A DNA stretch of 64,000 bases from an uncultured Marinifilum sp. Lineage in GTDB: Bacteria > Bacteroidota > Bacteroidia > Bacteroidales > Marinifilaceae. The stretch covers positions 1,848,923 through 1,912,922 of the forward strand of contig NZ_OY781918.1 in assembly GCF_963677195.1 (NCBI RefSeq). The letters run 5' to 3'. How positions within the stretch are numbered: position 1 is the stretch's first letter; every line of letters begins with the position of its first letter. Below are positions 8,932 through 17,847 of this stretch, one piece after another. The notes under the pieces are model-generated. The model had not been told where the DNA came from and did not search any database. It was given only the letters and a program-made list of their open reading frames with translations. The position numbers and the translations under genes were made by a program.

Positions 8932-9064
8932 GATATATTGTAAATTATTTTTTGTGCGTATAAGATTTCGGGAATAAAAAAGTTAGTTAAAATATAAATA
9001 TATGTTTAAAATTTTAAATAGGCCTTATTTATTATGTATCATTTAATATTAAAACACTTTGATA

Positions 9065-11194
9065 TTAGCTGATAACGCTCCAGTTAATTTTTGTTTTGCT
9101 TAATCTTTTTACTTGTTTGGCAAGGGTAAAATTACTTTCTTTTTCTAAAAGAGGATCATCATCGAGAATGTTTTGAGCTATGTCTCGGGCATATTGTAAA
9201 AGTTGTCCATCTTTTCCCAAATGAGCAATTTTAAGATCGTAAGAAATTCCACTTTGTTGAGTTCCTTCTATGTCTCCAGGTCCGCGAAGTTTCATGTCTA
9301 CTTCGGCAATTTCGAAGCCATCGTTGGTACGAACCATGGTTTCGATTCTTTTTCGCGATTCGTTAGAGATTTTATACGACGACATAAGTATGCAGTAAGA
9401 TTGTTCGGCACCTCGGCCAACACGGCCACGTAGCTGGTGTAATTGCGATAATCCAAATCGTTCGGTACTTTCTATAACCATTACCGATGCATTGGGAACA
9501 TTAACACCTACCTCTATAACCGTAGTGGCAACCATTATTTTTGTTTCTCCTTGTGCAAATTTTTGCATTTCGGCTTCTTTTTCTGCTGCTTTCATTTTTC
9601 CATGAACCATGCTTATGCCATATTTTTCTGGAGGGAAAAATTGGGACACGCTCTCGTAACCTTCTTCAAGGTTTTTAAAGTCCATTTTTTCCGATTCTTT
9701 AATCATCGGATAAACCATATAAATTTGCCGTCCCAAGTCGATTTGTTTTTTCATAAAATCGTAAACTTGTTTGCGGCGCTTTTCAAAATAGTGAACCGTT
9801 TGTATGGGTTTTCTTCCAGGAGGTAATTCATCAATAACAGATACTTCTAAATCTCCATAAAGAGTCATGGCCAATGTTCGGGGAATAGGTGTTGCTGTCA
9901 TTACTAAAACATGAGGAGGAATACTATTTTTTTTCCATAGTCGAGCTCGTTGAGCTACTCCAAATCTGTGTTGTTCATCAATAATTACCAAACCCAAATT
10001 GTTAAATTGAACAATGTCTTCGAGTAATGCATGTGTACCAATTAATATTTGTAGTTCTCCGGTTTTTAGATCTTCATGAATTTTTCGTCTGTCTTTAACT
10101 TTTGTTGATCCTGTTAAGAGAGCCACATTAACATTCATGCCTTCTAAAAATTCACTTATGCTTTCCAAATGCTGATTGGCAAGAATTTCGGTAGGAGCCA
10201 TCATGCAAGCCTGGCAGCCGTTGTCTAAAGCCATGAGCATAATCATTAATCCTACCATTGTTTTTCCACTGCCCACATCTCCTTGCAGTAGCCTGTTCAT
10301 TTGTTTTCCTGAACCTACATCTTTTCTTATTTCTTTAACAACTCTTTTTTGGGCATTGGTAAGTTCAAAAGGTAAATTGTATTTGTAGAACTCATTAAAG
10401 TAATCGCCTATGTTAGCGAATAAATGCCCTTTATAAAGCACTTTTCGCTTCATTTTTATTTTTAAAATGTTAAGTTGTATATAGAACAACTCTTCGAACT
10501 TTAGTCGGTATTGTGCTTTTTTTAATAGTTCGGCATTTTTAGGAAAGTGGATGTTTAAAAGTGCTTCGTGAAGATTTATTAATCCTAATTTTTTAATTAA
10601 TGGTGCAGGTAAAGTTTCAGGTATTTTTCCATTTACCGATCTTAATGCATTTTCCTGTAATTTTTGAATGGCTTTGGAATTCAGGAAACTATTTTTCATC
10701 TTTTCGGATGTTAAATAAAAAGCCTGAAGCGAAGCATTTATTTTTCCTTTTTTATTTTCAGCTTCTTCGAGTTCGGGATGTACAACATTTACTTTTCGGT
10801 TAAACTCCGAAGGTTTACCAAATACGATATATTCGGTATCGGGTTTTAAATTGCCTTTAATGTACTTAATGCCCTTAAACCAAACCAGTTCCATAACTCC
10901 ATTACCATCGGTAAAGGATGCTACTAGTCGCTGTTGTCGTTTCTCTCCAATAACATCAATATCTGTAATTTTTCCTTTTACTTGTATGTAAGGTAGTTTG
11001 GAATGTATTTCACTAATTTGATAGAATTTTGTTCTATCAATGTATTTAAACGGGAAATAATAAAGTAAATCCTCGTAACTATAAATTGATAACTCTTGGT
11101 TTAAAATAGATGCTCTTTTGGGACCTACTCCAGCTAAAAATTTTATATCAAGTCCTGCTAATTCCGACATTATTGGTGTTATTATTCTAAACAA
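9065..11194 (-). CDS. recG: ATP-dependent DNA helicase RecG
   Basis: RecG remodels stalled replication forks and Holliday junctions. The 709-residue product has an N-terminal helical part, the OB-fold wedge domain (about 60-165), then helicase motifs: Walker A GDVGSGKT, TGS, motif II DEQHRFGV (the RecG form of DEAH), motif III TATPIPRTLAM, and in the second lobe GVNVPNAS and QLRGRVGRG. The C-terminal wedge-contact region follows. Length matches RecG (about 690-710). ATG at 11194 is followed by ITPIMSELAGLDIKFLAGVGPKRA; a second ATG at residue 8 (MSEL) is an equally plausible start. Confidence 0.96.
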   Translation of the reverse strand: MFRIITPIMSELAGLDIKFLAGVGPKRASILNQELSIYSYEDLLYYFPFKYIDRTKFYQISEIHSKLPYIQVKGKITDIDVIGEKRQQRLVASFTDGNGVMELVWFKGIKYIKGNLKPDTEYIVFGKPSEFNRKVNVVHPELEEAENKKGKINASLQAFYLTSEKMKNSFLNSKAIQKLQENALRSVNGKIPETLPAPLIKKLGLINLHEALLNIHFPKNAELLKKAQYRLKFEELFYIQLNILKIKMKRKVLYKGHLFANIGDYFNEFYKYNLPFELTNAQKRVVKEIRKDVGSGKQMNRLLQGDVGSGKTMVGLMIMLMALDNGCQACMMAPTEILANQHLESISEFLEGMNVNVALLTGSTKVKDRRKIHEDLKTGELQILIGTHALLEDIVQFNNLGLVIIDEQHRFGVAQRARLWKKNSIPPHVLVMTATPIPRTLAMTLYGDLEVSVIDELPPGRKPIQTVHYFEKRRKQVYDFMKKQIDLGRQIYMVYPMIKESEKMDFKNLEEGYESVSQFFPPEKYGISMVHGKMKAAEKEAEMQKFAQGETKIMVATTVIEVGVNVPNASVMVIESTERFGLSQLHQLRGRVGRGAEQSYCILMSSYKISNESRKRIETMVRTNDGFEIAEVDMKLRGPGDIEGTQQSGISYDLKIAHLGKDGQLLQYARDIAQNILDDDPLLEKESNFTLAKQVKRLSKTKINWSVIS

Positions 11195-11258
11195 TGGGAT
11201 CTTACTCCTAGTTTATGTACAATGATTTGATGAAGTTCAAATTTACAATTAAATTCGC

Positions 11259-11266
11259 CAAATATA
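11259..11266 (-). promoter_or_regulatory. Candidate -7 box of recG
   Basis: TATATTTG on the minus strand is an exact match to the Bacteroidota TAnnTTTG element and predicts transcription starting about 60 bp before the recG start. It overlaps the region just upstream of the divergent gene at 11280. No good -33 element was seen. Confidence 0.4.
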
Positions 11267-11279
11267 CTTACAGAATGTT

Positions 11280-12047
11280 ATGAGTCGTATCCAATATCAG
11301 TTAAAAAAGAGAATGCATCGTTTAAAAGCTTATCGAAGAAAAGGTTTCGGTATACATTCTCCTTATACTTTTTATTTGATAACAAATGTAATAGAGGCAA
11401 AGTTGCATTATTACGCTTTTGCAAAATTAAAAAATCAGCGGAAAGCAGCAATAAAGTTGATAAAATCAACAATTAAAGAAACAGAAATAGATTCAGCAGC
11501 TAAAACTATTTTACAGCAGGAAATTAAGATACTTAACTCAGGAGAATCGATAGATAGGTTGATTTTTAGACTTTTAAATTTTAGTAAGGCCAAATATCCA
11601 ATGTACGTTGGCAGCGATATGGGATATACTGCGGCTTATATGGCTAAGGTTGATTCCAGAAATAAAATTAAGAAAGTAAAAGCTTGTTCTCAACTCGATA
11701 ATATTGTTGATGAAATAGTTTGGAATCCTTTAAAAATAAATAATGTTTTAAAGAGTTCGATAAGTGAATTTTCAGGAGCAAAAGAGAAAACTGATTTTGT
11801 TGTGGTTTCTGATACCAGTTCGGCAAAAGATCTGGAATATTTACTTGAAAATTATAACAAGTTTTTAACAGATAGCTGTTTTTTGATTGTTCTTAATATG
11901 TATAAAACCGAAAGTGTGGAAAAGTTTTGGTTGCAATTAAAACAAAAACAGATGTTTAGGATTAGTTTGGATTTGTTTCATGTTGGAATTTTAATTGCTA
12001 GAAAGGGGATGCAAAAGCAAGATTACAAACGAAAATACAGGTTTTAA
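11280..12047 (+). CDS. SAM-dependent methyltransferase-like protein, conserved in Bacteroidota
   Basis: The 255-residue product starts with a basic segment and GFGIHSPYTFYLITNVI, a GxHSPFxF signature shared with a group of Bacteroidota proteins annotated as class I methyltransferases (O-methyltransferase-like). A Rossmann-like core may start at KYPMYVGSDMGYTAAYMAKV, but the usual motif I (E-x-G-x-G-x-G) is degenerate here: VGSDMG. A later strand reads DFVVVSDTS. Enzyme activity is therefore uncertain. The C terminus is strongly basic (KQDYKRKYRF). It is divergent from recG and 68 bp upstream of the cobalamin adenosyltransferase gene, which has its own promoter-like element. Confidence 0.6.
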   Translation: MSRIQYQLKKRMHRLKAYRRKGFGIHSPYTFYLITNVIEAKLHYYAFAKLKNQRKAAIKLIKSTIKETEIDSAAKTILQQEIKILNSGESIDRLIFRLLNFSKAKYPMYVGSDMGYTAAYMAKVDSRNKIKKVKACSQLDNIVDEIVWNPLKINNVLKSSISEFSGAKEKTDFVVVSDTSSAKDLEYLLENYNKFLTDSCFLIVLNMYKTESVEKFWLQLKQKQMFRISLDLFHVGILIARKGMQKQDYKRKYRF

Positions 12048-12050
12048 TTT

Positions 12051-12080
12051 ATTGTTGATTGACATTAAATTTTATCTTTG
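12051..12080 (+). promoter_or_regulatory. Promoter of the cobalamin adenosyltransferase gene
   Basis: TATCTTTG at 12073-12080 matches TAnnTTTG, with ATTG at 12051-12054 and an 18-base spacer, the arrangement of Bacteroidota -33/-7 promoters. It predicts a leader of about 30 bases. Confidence 0.55.
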
Positions 12081-12115
12081 TTATAGCTGAAGTAATTTGC
12101 TAAAAGTATAGAACA

Positions 12116-12676
12116 ATGGATAAATTTAAAGTATACACAAAAACCGGAGATAAAGGCACTACCGGTTTAATTGGCGGAACAAGAGTTCCAAAATATCATT
12201 TACGCCTTGAGGCTTATGGCACTGTTGATGAGTTAAATTCTTACATTGGTGTAATTAGATCTCACAAAATTGAAGAAAGAACAATTGAAGTATTAAATAT
12301 TATTCAGAATAAATTATTTTTAATTGGCTCGAGATTGGCAACAGATGATACTAAGTCTGATTTAAAGAGTAAACTTAATCTTGATGAAGACGATATATTA
12401 TTGCTGGAATCGGAAATGGATAGAATGGATGAGGTTTTACCAGCACTAAATAATTTTGTTTTGCCCGGAGGTAGTCAGTTAAACGGTTTTTGTCATATTG
12501 CCAGAACAGTTTGCAGAAGAGCCGAGCGAAGAGCAAATCAATTATCTGAAGATATTGAGATAAATCCTTTGTTATTAAAGTATTTAAATCGATTGTCGGA
12601 TTACTTATTTATCTTGTCTCGCAAGGTTTTATTGGATGTTGGAGCTGCTGAAATTAAATGGGAGCCCGACTTGTAA
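12116..12676 (+). CDS. Cob(I)alamin adenosyltransferase, PduO type
   Basis: This enzyme transfers the adenosyl group of ATP to Co(I) corrinoid to make coenzyme B12. The 186-residue product has the PduO/MMAB ATP-binding N terminus KVYTKTGDKGTTGLIGGTRVPK, followed by AYGTVDELNSYIGV, and the late helix motif CRRAERRANQLSE with LSDYLFILSRK. All are conserved contact regions in this trimeric helical-bundle family, and length is typical. The small gene at 12735 follows in the same direction, so the pair may be an operon. In Bacteroidota, B12 often serves methylmalonyl-CoA mutase, but no mutase gene is present here. Confidence 0.93.
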   Translation: MDKFKVYTKTGDKGTTGLIGGTRVPKYHLRLEAYGTVDELNSYIGVIRSHKIEERTIEVLNIIQNKLFLIGSRLATDDTKSDLKSKLNLDEDDILLLESEMDRMDEVLPALNNFVLPGGSQLNGFCHIARTVCRRAERRANQLSEDIEINPLLLKYLNRLSDYLFILSRKVLLDVGAAEIKWEPDL

Positions 12677-12734
12677 ATTCGGAAAAAAAAATTAAATTCG
12701 CAGAATAAAGGAACCTAAAAAATATTTTGAACTT

Positions 12735-12956
12735 ATGTACTGGACACTAGAATTAGCTACAAAACTTGAAGATGCGCCATGGCCGGCTAGCAAAGATGAG
12801 TTGATCGATTTTGCAATTCGCTCGGGTGCGCCCTTAGAGGTGATCGAGAATTTGCAGGAAATTGAAGAAGAAGGGGAGGTTTTCGAAAGTATTGAAGATA
12901 TTTGGCCTGATTATCCTAGTAAAGGAGATTTTTTATTCAACGAAGATGAATATTAA
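12735..12956 (+). CDS. Small DUF2795-like protein
   Basis: The 73-residue acidic product begins MYWTLELATKLEDAPWPASKDELIDFAIRSG, which fits the DUF2795 pattern (a short helical domain with a WPASKxELI motif). The C-terminal half is rich in Glu and Asp. Function is unknown. It starts 58 bp after the adenosyltransferase stop and shares its downstream terminator, so co-transcription is likely. Similar small proteins often follow this enzyme in Bacteroidota, as far as I recall. Confidence 0.75.
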   Translation: MYWTLELATKLEDAPWPASKDELIDFAIRSGAPLEVIENLQEIEEEGEVFESIEDIWPDYPSKGDFLFNEDEY

Positions 12957-12961
12957 AAATA

Positions 12962-12994
12962 AAAAATGGGGTTTTATTTTAAAACCCCATTTTT
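12962..12994. terminator. Bidirectional terminator between convergent genes
   Basis: A perfect 14-bp stem (AAAAATGGGGTTTT and its complement) with a 5-base loop lies just after the DUF2795-like stop and before the OstA-like stop on the other strand. Flanking A and T runs suit both directions. Confidence 0.85.
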
Positions 12995-13032
12995 ATGTTT
13001 TTATGCGACTTGTTTATTTAAAACAGTTGTTT

Positions 13033-14592
13033 TTAATCTTGTAAAATTGTTTGTGATGTTTGTGGCGGAGTTTCCCTCCAAATAAAAATATCTTCTTTCG
13101 ATTTTGGTTGAACGCCTTCAAACCATTTAAACTCTTTTAGAAATAACATTTCTTTTTCTACTTCAAATAAAGGATACATATTTCCATCAGGTTTTTTAAT
13201 GAAAATAATTTGATCAATTTTATTTTCATTAATCAGAATTGTAATGTTGCTACTTTTTGCAAGATTCATACCTAGTATTACACCCTTATCTTTTGGGTAA
13301 TATAGCGTTTCTCCATTACCATCAATATCTAACTTATATATTTTGTTATCCCTAACATGTCCAAGCATGTTTTTTCCCTTAATCTGATTATAAAAAACAC
13401 TATCTTCTTTGGCTGTAAGGTAAGATGATCCACGAAAGTGAAGGTATCTGATTTCTTTATTTTTAGTTTGAATTCCAATTGTATCGGCTACCATTTGATT
13501 TCCTTGTGCCCAAAGAATAGGGTTTTTAAATAAGCGGATGGTAGAATCCTGCATGCTATAGGCCAAGGAATCGCATTTTCCTTGTAAATCGGGCCTGTAG
13601 AATTTAACATGGTGAAAAGCTTTAATTAGTTCAAAGTCTGCAGTATCTTTCGATATGGTAAGTGTGTCGGCATGTAGAAACAGAGAATCCCTTTCGGCAA
13701 CCTGAATAAACACTGCCGAATCGGTCATTAAGGCTTCTTCGCTACTTTTAAAAGTTTCTAAAAAATGACCTTTCAATATCATGTTGTTTACTGTATCTCG
13801 TAACTCTACATTGTTAAATACTTTTGCCGATTCGTTATTTTTATCGAGATAAATGCTATCGCCTTTTATTTGATAGGCTTTACTTTTTAAACTTGTATTT
13901 TTAAAAAATTGAGAAATACCCGTTTGTGTGTTGTACCAGCCATCTTCGGAGTACAGAGTTTCTTTTTCGCTTTTTATGCTTGTTGGGCCAAGAATAAATG
14001 CAGTTTTGCTAATGGTGTTATACTCTAAAGTGTCGGAGTATAATATATAGTCGTTGCTGTGAACTTCTACACTATCTTTAAAAAATAATAAATCTTGTCG
14101 TGTAAAATATTTCCCAATTTTACTTGTAAGTGTGTTGGAGGTATCAACAATTTTACCATTATTAAAATAGTAACCAACACTTTGGTTCATATCAAAATCT
14201 AAAAACTCGGTAGTAATAGTAACCGATTTATTTTTCAATTTTACATTATCTCTCATTTCGGCAAGTTTTGTATTGCCATTGTATTTTAGGTAATCGCCAT
14301 AGATATGAACGGTATCGGCATTAATAATATGAACCTTACCAAATGCTTCAATTCTATTTTCTGTATCGTATTGGTTCACACTGTCGCAATACATTTTTAT
14401 ATTGCCATGAGTAATGTAAACATTACCCCAGAATATATTTACCGGAGGATTTGCGTTTCGGTGCGATACAAGTTCATCTGAATTTTGAATACTAACTTTG
14501 GCCGTTTTTTGAGCATTAGCTGAAAAACTGAATAAACAAATTAACCCGCTTATGATGTAAAATACTATGTGTTGTTTTGCTAGTTTAAGCAT
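13033..14592 (-). CDS. OstA/LptA-like LPS-transport organic-solvent-tolerance protein
   Basis: The 519-residue product has a signal peptide (about 1-27, ending ANA-QKT) and then a long run of beta-jellyroll repeats of the OstA/LptA type: NPPVNIFWGNVYITHGNIKMYCDSV, AFGKVHIINADTVHIYGDYLKYNG, MRDNVKLKNKSVTI and so on. This matches the Bacteroidota OstA-like N-terminal domain. LptA-type proteins bridge the periplasm to carry lipopolysaccharide to the outer membrane; this much longer form has many more turns than E. coli LptA (about 185 residues). It follows moxR by 6 bp, and the parvulin chaperone genes lie upstream. Confidence 0.85.
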   Translation of the reverse strand: MLKLAKQHIVFYIISGLICLFSFSANAQKTAKVSIQNSDELVSHRNANPPVNIFWGNVYITHGNIKMYCDSVNQYDTENRIEAFGKVHIINADTVHIYGDYLKYNGNTKLAEMRDNVKLKNKSVTITTEFLDFDMNQSVGYYFNNGKIVDTSNTLTSKIGKYFTRQDLLFFKDSVEVHSNDYILYSDTLEYNTISKTAFILGPTSIKSEKETLYSEDGWYNTQTGISQFFKNTSLKSKAYQIKGDSIYLDKNNESAKVFNNVELRDTVNNMILKGHFLETFKSSEEALMTDSAVFIQVAERDSLFLHADTLTISKDTADFELIKAFHHVKFYRPDLQGKCDSLAYSMQDSTIRLFKNPILWAQGNQMVADTIGIQTKNKEIRYLHFRGSSYLTAKEDSVFYNQIKGKNMLGHVRDNKIYKLDIDGNGETLYYPKDKGVILGMNLAKSSNITILINENKIDQIIFIKKPDGNMYPLFEVEKEMLFLKEFKWFEGVQPKSKEDIFIWRETPPQTSQTILQD

Positions 14593-14598
14593 TCGCTT

Positions 14599-15564
14599 TT
14601 ACTTTAATAATTCTTTAATGATGTCTTCAATACTTATTCCTTTGGCTTCGGCCTTGTAATTTTTCATGATTCTGTGTCTTAATATCGAAACAGCTACTTC
14701 TTTTACATCTTCAATATCAGGAGAATATTTTCCTGATAATAAAGCATGGGCTTTGGCTCCAATAACCAAATATTGTGATGCTCTTGGTCCGGCTCCCCAG
14801 TTAATGTATTGGTTAGCCATTGAATGAGAATACTCGGTATTTGGTCTTGTTTTGGCCGACAAATTTACAGCATATTCCAATACATTTTTATTTATTGGAA
14901 CTTTTTGTACTAATTTTTGATAGTATGTTATTTTCTCGCGAGAAATTATTTTGCTTAAAGCAATTTCTTTGCCAGAAGTTGTGTTTTCAACAATTGTTAA
15001 TTCGTCTTCGGGTTTTGGATAGTCTAGGTAAATACTAAACATGAAACGATCTAATTGTGCCTCAGGTAAAGGATAAGTACCTTCCTGTTCTATAGGATTT
15101 TGTGTTGCTAGAACAAAGAATGGTTTTTCTATTTGGTAATTTTTTCCACTTACGGTAACAGTTTTTTCTTGCATTGCCTCCAGTAATGCCGATTGTGTTT
15201 TTGGAGGAGTTCGATTTATTTCATCGGCTAAAATAATATTGGCAAACAACGGACCTTTTATAAAGTTAAATTTACGTTCATTGTTTAGTATCTCGGTTCC
15301 AATAATATCCGAAGGCATTAAATCGGGTGTAAATTGAATTCTCTGATAATTTAAATCTAAAACCTGAGCAATGGTATTAACCAGTAGGGTTTTGGCTAAA
15401 CCTGGAACGCCAACAAGTAAACAATGGCCATTGCTGAATATTGAAATAAGCACCTTTTTTATGATATCATCTTGTCCGTATATTTTTTTACCGACTTCCG
15501 ACATTAATTTTTGGTAATCTTCATATAACGAATTAGCGGCTTCTACTTCAGTTTTAAAATTCAT
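14599..15564 (-). CDS. MoxR-family AAA+ ATPase
   Basis: MoxR ATPases act as chaperones for maturation of protein complexes, often with von Willebrand-domain partners. The 321-residue product has Walker A GVPGLAKTLL, Walker B ILADEINRTPPKTQSALLEAMQE, sensor 1 ATQNPIEQEGTYPLPEAQLDRF and the C-terminal lid with RHRI. Length and motifs are standard for the family. The usual neighbours (DUF58 and VWA/BatA-type genes) are missing; instead it sits 6 bp before the OstA-like gene. The upstream terminator at 15591-15624 separates it from the chaperone genes, so it should have its own promoter in the short gap. Confidence 0.92.
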   Translation of the reverse strand: MNFKTEVEAANSLYEDYQKLMSEVGKKIYGQDDIIKKVLISIFSNGHCLLVGVPGLAKTLLVNTIAQVLDLNYQRIQFTPDLMPSDIIGTEILNNERKFNFIKGPLFANIILADEINRTPPKTQSALLEAMQEKTVTVSGKNYQIEKPFFVLATQNPIEQEGTYPLPEAQLDRFMFSIYLDYPKPEDELTIVENTTSGKEIALSKIISREKITYYQKLVQKVPINKNVLEYAVNLSAKTRPNTEYSHSMANQYINWGAGPRASQYLVIGAKAHALLSGKYSPDIEDVKEVAVSILRHRIMKNYKAEAKGISIEDIIKELLK

Positions 15565-15590
15565 AAGGATTCAATTTAGTAATTCCCTGT

Positions 15591-15624
15591 AAAAAAAATC
15601 AGACACAGCATTGGGCTGTGTCTG
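15591..15624 (-). terminator. Terminator of the parvulin chaperone operon
   Basis: On the minus strand, a perfect 9-bp stem (CAGACACAG arms, 7-base loop) is followed by a run of eight T. It lies about 20 bp past the SurA-like stop and before moxR. Confidence 0.85.
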
Positions 15625-15644
15625 AATGTTATATTATCATTCGT

Positions 15645-16997
15645 TTATTTTTGCCAACCCTTAAATCTAAAATTCGCGTTTTTATAAGAATCGTCGATAT
15701 GTACATAGGTGTTGGCCTGTTTTTCTTTAATCCATTTATCGAGAATATTTTGTTGCTTTTTTTGCGATAACATACTCTCAAACTGGCTCCAGTCGTCTGA
15801 CAGGTTAGCAGAGTGCGATTTAGTCTCCGATTTAATCTTTATTATTTTATAAGAATCTTTCCCTCCCGAAACATCAAGAAAAGGAGCCGAAACTTCATTT
15901 ATTTTAAGATTATTTACTTGTTGTGCAATTGCAGGAGGCAAATTGTCTTTCTGAAATTTAGAAGCAGCAGTGTATGGATTAACAATTAATCCGCCATTGT
16001 TTCGTGTGTCTTTATCATCAGAAAAATAAAATGCAGCTTCGTCGAATTGTAGTTTTTCTTTTCGAATTAAATCAGCAATACTATCTAGTCTTGCTGTAGC
16101 AGCCTCTCTTTTTGCATCCTCAATTTTTGGTTTTAATAAAATATGACGAACATTAATTCTTTCTCCCTTACGATCTATTAGTTGAATAATATGAAAACCA
16201 TATTCTGTTTCAACAATTTTAGATACTTTATCGGTTTTTAAGTTGAAGGCAACATTGGCGAATTCAGGTACTAAATTGGCTCTTGGAGTATATCCTAATT
16301 CACCTCCCTGACGAGCGCTACCCGGATCTTCAGAATAAAGAACAGCTAAGGTAGAAAAGCTATCTCCATTAAGAACTCTTTCGCGATAACCTCTTAGTTT
16401 TTCACGGATTCGATCTTTTTCGTTATCCGAAATTTTTGGGTATTTTACAATTTGCTGTACTTCCAATTCGCCAGGAATTGTAGGAAGACTATCTTTATTT
16501 AGTTTGTTATAAAATTCACGAACTTCAGCAGGTGTTATGTGTATATCTTTTGTGATTTCGGCCTGCATTTTTTCTTTGATTCTTTCGTTACGGGTATCGT
16601 CACGAAGATCATTTTTCATCTCAAGAATTGTTTTGTTAAAATATTGTTCCAATTTTTCTTTGGAGCCAATTTTTTGAACGTACATTTCCATTTTACGGCT
16701 TAGGTCATCCTCAACTTCTTGTTCTGTTACTTCAACACTATCAATCTGTGCCTGAGCGATCATTAATTTTTGGATAAGCAGGTCTTCAAAAATTTCTGTT
16801 TTCAAATCAATGCTTCCCGAAGTGTAACCTTGAGCTTTTAAGCTAATAAAACGTTGCTCTACATCAGATTTAAGCACAACTTGGTTACCAACTACGGCAA
16901 TAATTTTATCTACAACGTTATCTTGAGCATTAGTAGTAATAATTCCTACTAATAACAAAACTAAAAGTGTGTAGACTTTTCTAAAAATGTTACGCAT
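15645..16997 (-). CDS. SurA-like periplasmic peptidyl-prolyl isomerase and chaperone
   Basis: The 450-residue product has a signal peptide (about 1-24, ending TNA-QDN), a SurA N-terminal chaperone region beginning VVDKIIAVVGNQVVLKSDVEQR, and two parvulin domains. The first is well kept (VQQIV..., then FSTLAVLYSEDPGSARQGGELGY and ETEYGFHIIQLIDRKGERINVRHIL); the second (FDEAAFYFSDDKDTRNNGGLI) is more divergent. SurA carries unfolded outer-membrane proteins to the BAM complex. It is the last of three consecutive rotamase-type genes and is followed by a terminator. Confidence 0.92.
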   Translation of the reverse strand: MRNIFRKVYTLLVLLLVGIITTNAQDNVVDKIIAVVGNQVVLKSDVEQRFISLKAQGYTSGSIDLKTEIFEDLLIQKLMIAQAQIDSVEVTEQEVEDDLSRKMEMYVQKIGSKEKLEQYFNKTILEMKNDLRDDTRNERIKEKMQAEITKDIHITPAEVREFYNKLNKDSLPTIPGELEVQQIVKYPKISDNEKDRIREKLRGYRERVLNGDSFSTLAVLYSEDPGSARQGGELGYTPRANLVPEFANVAFNLKTDKVSKIVETEYGFHIIQLIDRKGERINVRHILLKPKIEDAKREAATARLDSIADLIRKEKLQFDEAAFYFSDDKDTRNNGGLIVNPYTAASKFQKDNLPPAIAQQVNNLKINEVSAPFLDVSGGKDSYKIIKIKSETKSHSANLSDDWSQFESMLSQKKQQNILDKWIKEKQANTYVHIDDSYKNANFRFKGWQK

Positions 16998-17007
16998 ATT
17001 TTATGGT

Positions 17008-17847
17008 TTAATAAATTTTAAATTTGTTTTTTGATTCTGCATCCCGATAAATATTTTCTTCGAGATTTTTAATAAACTCTATTTTTCTTCTATTTATTAA
17101 TATTTTTTTAATGTCGTCGCTTACAAATGGCAATGGAGCTATATTATTTTTAAAATTTACTTCTTTAATTTTTACAAAATAGTAGTGTGTAGAATCTTCA
17201 GATTCAATGTGTTTCGTTCTTTTTAAAAATATATCTTCATCCTTAATATTAGTAGGAATTCGATTTAAAAACTCCTTTGCATTTATCCATTGACCGCTAA
17301 AATTATCAAATTTTGTTGCATTCTGAAAACAGTAGTCTTCCAATTCATCTAAATCTTCTTCTTTTTCTGACTTATAAAGCTTTTGAATTTCTTTAAAATT
17401 AGGTACTGGTTTGGGGATTTTTATAAATAAAGCCTTTATAATGTTACGGTTAAGAATAAAATTGCCTGAGAATTTACGATAATAGTTGTCGATTTGAGAT
17501 TGACTAACTACAGTATCTAATTTTTGTTCAATTAATTGTTGTTTGTATTTATGGATAATTAAGGATGAACGATAATCTTCTACCATTTTGCTAACATCTT
17601 TATCTTTATCGCTTAAGTTAAGTTCAGCTTTAGATATTATTAATTGCTTTTTTATCCATTGATGAATAAAATTATCGGCAATTAAAGTGCTGTCTTCTTT
17701 AGTGCTATTGTTAGGTACTACCTCGGCAACTTCACTAAGGTAAAGGATGTTGCTGTTAACCTTAGCAGCTGGTTTATCGTTGTTTTTACTTGAGTTACAT
17801 GCAAGTATAATTAAAGCAGACAATATTAGTAGTAGGTATTTATTCAT
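17008..17847 (-). CDS. Lipoprotein related to parvulin/SurA chaperones
   Basis: From ATG at 17847 the product is 279 residues. It begins MNKYLLLILSALIILACNSS, a lipoprotein signal with the modified Cys at residue 17. An in-frame ATG at 17883 would add 12 residues and hide this signal, so the later start is preferred; it overlaps the upstream stop by 8 bp. The body resembles the SurA/PpiC chaperone region (ILYLSEVAEVVPNNSTKED, then VSQSQIDNYYRKFSGNFILNRNIIKALFIKIPK), but I see no intact parvulin catalytic domain. It is probably a membrane-anchored partner of the two flanking rotamases, an inference from position. Confidence 0.75.
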   Translation of the reverse strand: MNKYLLLILSALIILACNSSKNNDKPAAKVNSNILYLSEVAEVVPNNSTKEDSTLIADNFIHQWIKKQLIISKAELNLSDKDKDVSKMVEDYRSSLIIHKYKQQLIEQKLDTVVSQSQIDNYYRKFSGNFILNRNIIKALFIKIPKPVPNFKEIQKLYKSEKEEDLDELEDYCFQNATKFDNFSGQWINAKEFLNRIPTNIKDEDIFLKRTKHIESEDSTHYYFVKIKEVNFKNNIAPLPFVSDDIKKILINRRKIEFIKNLEENIYRDAESKNKFKIY

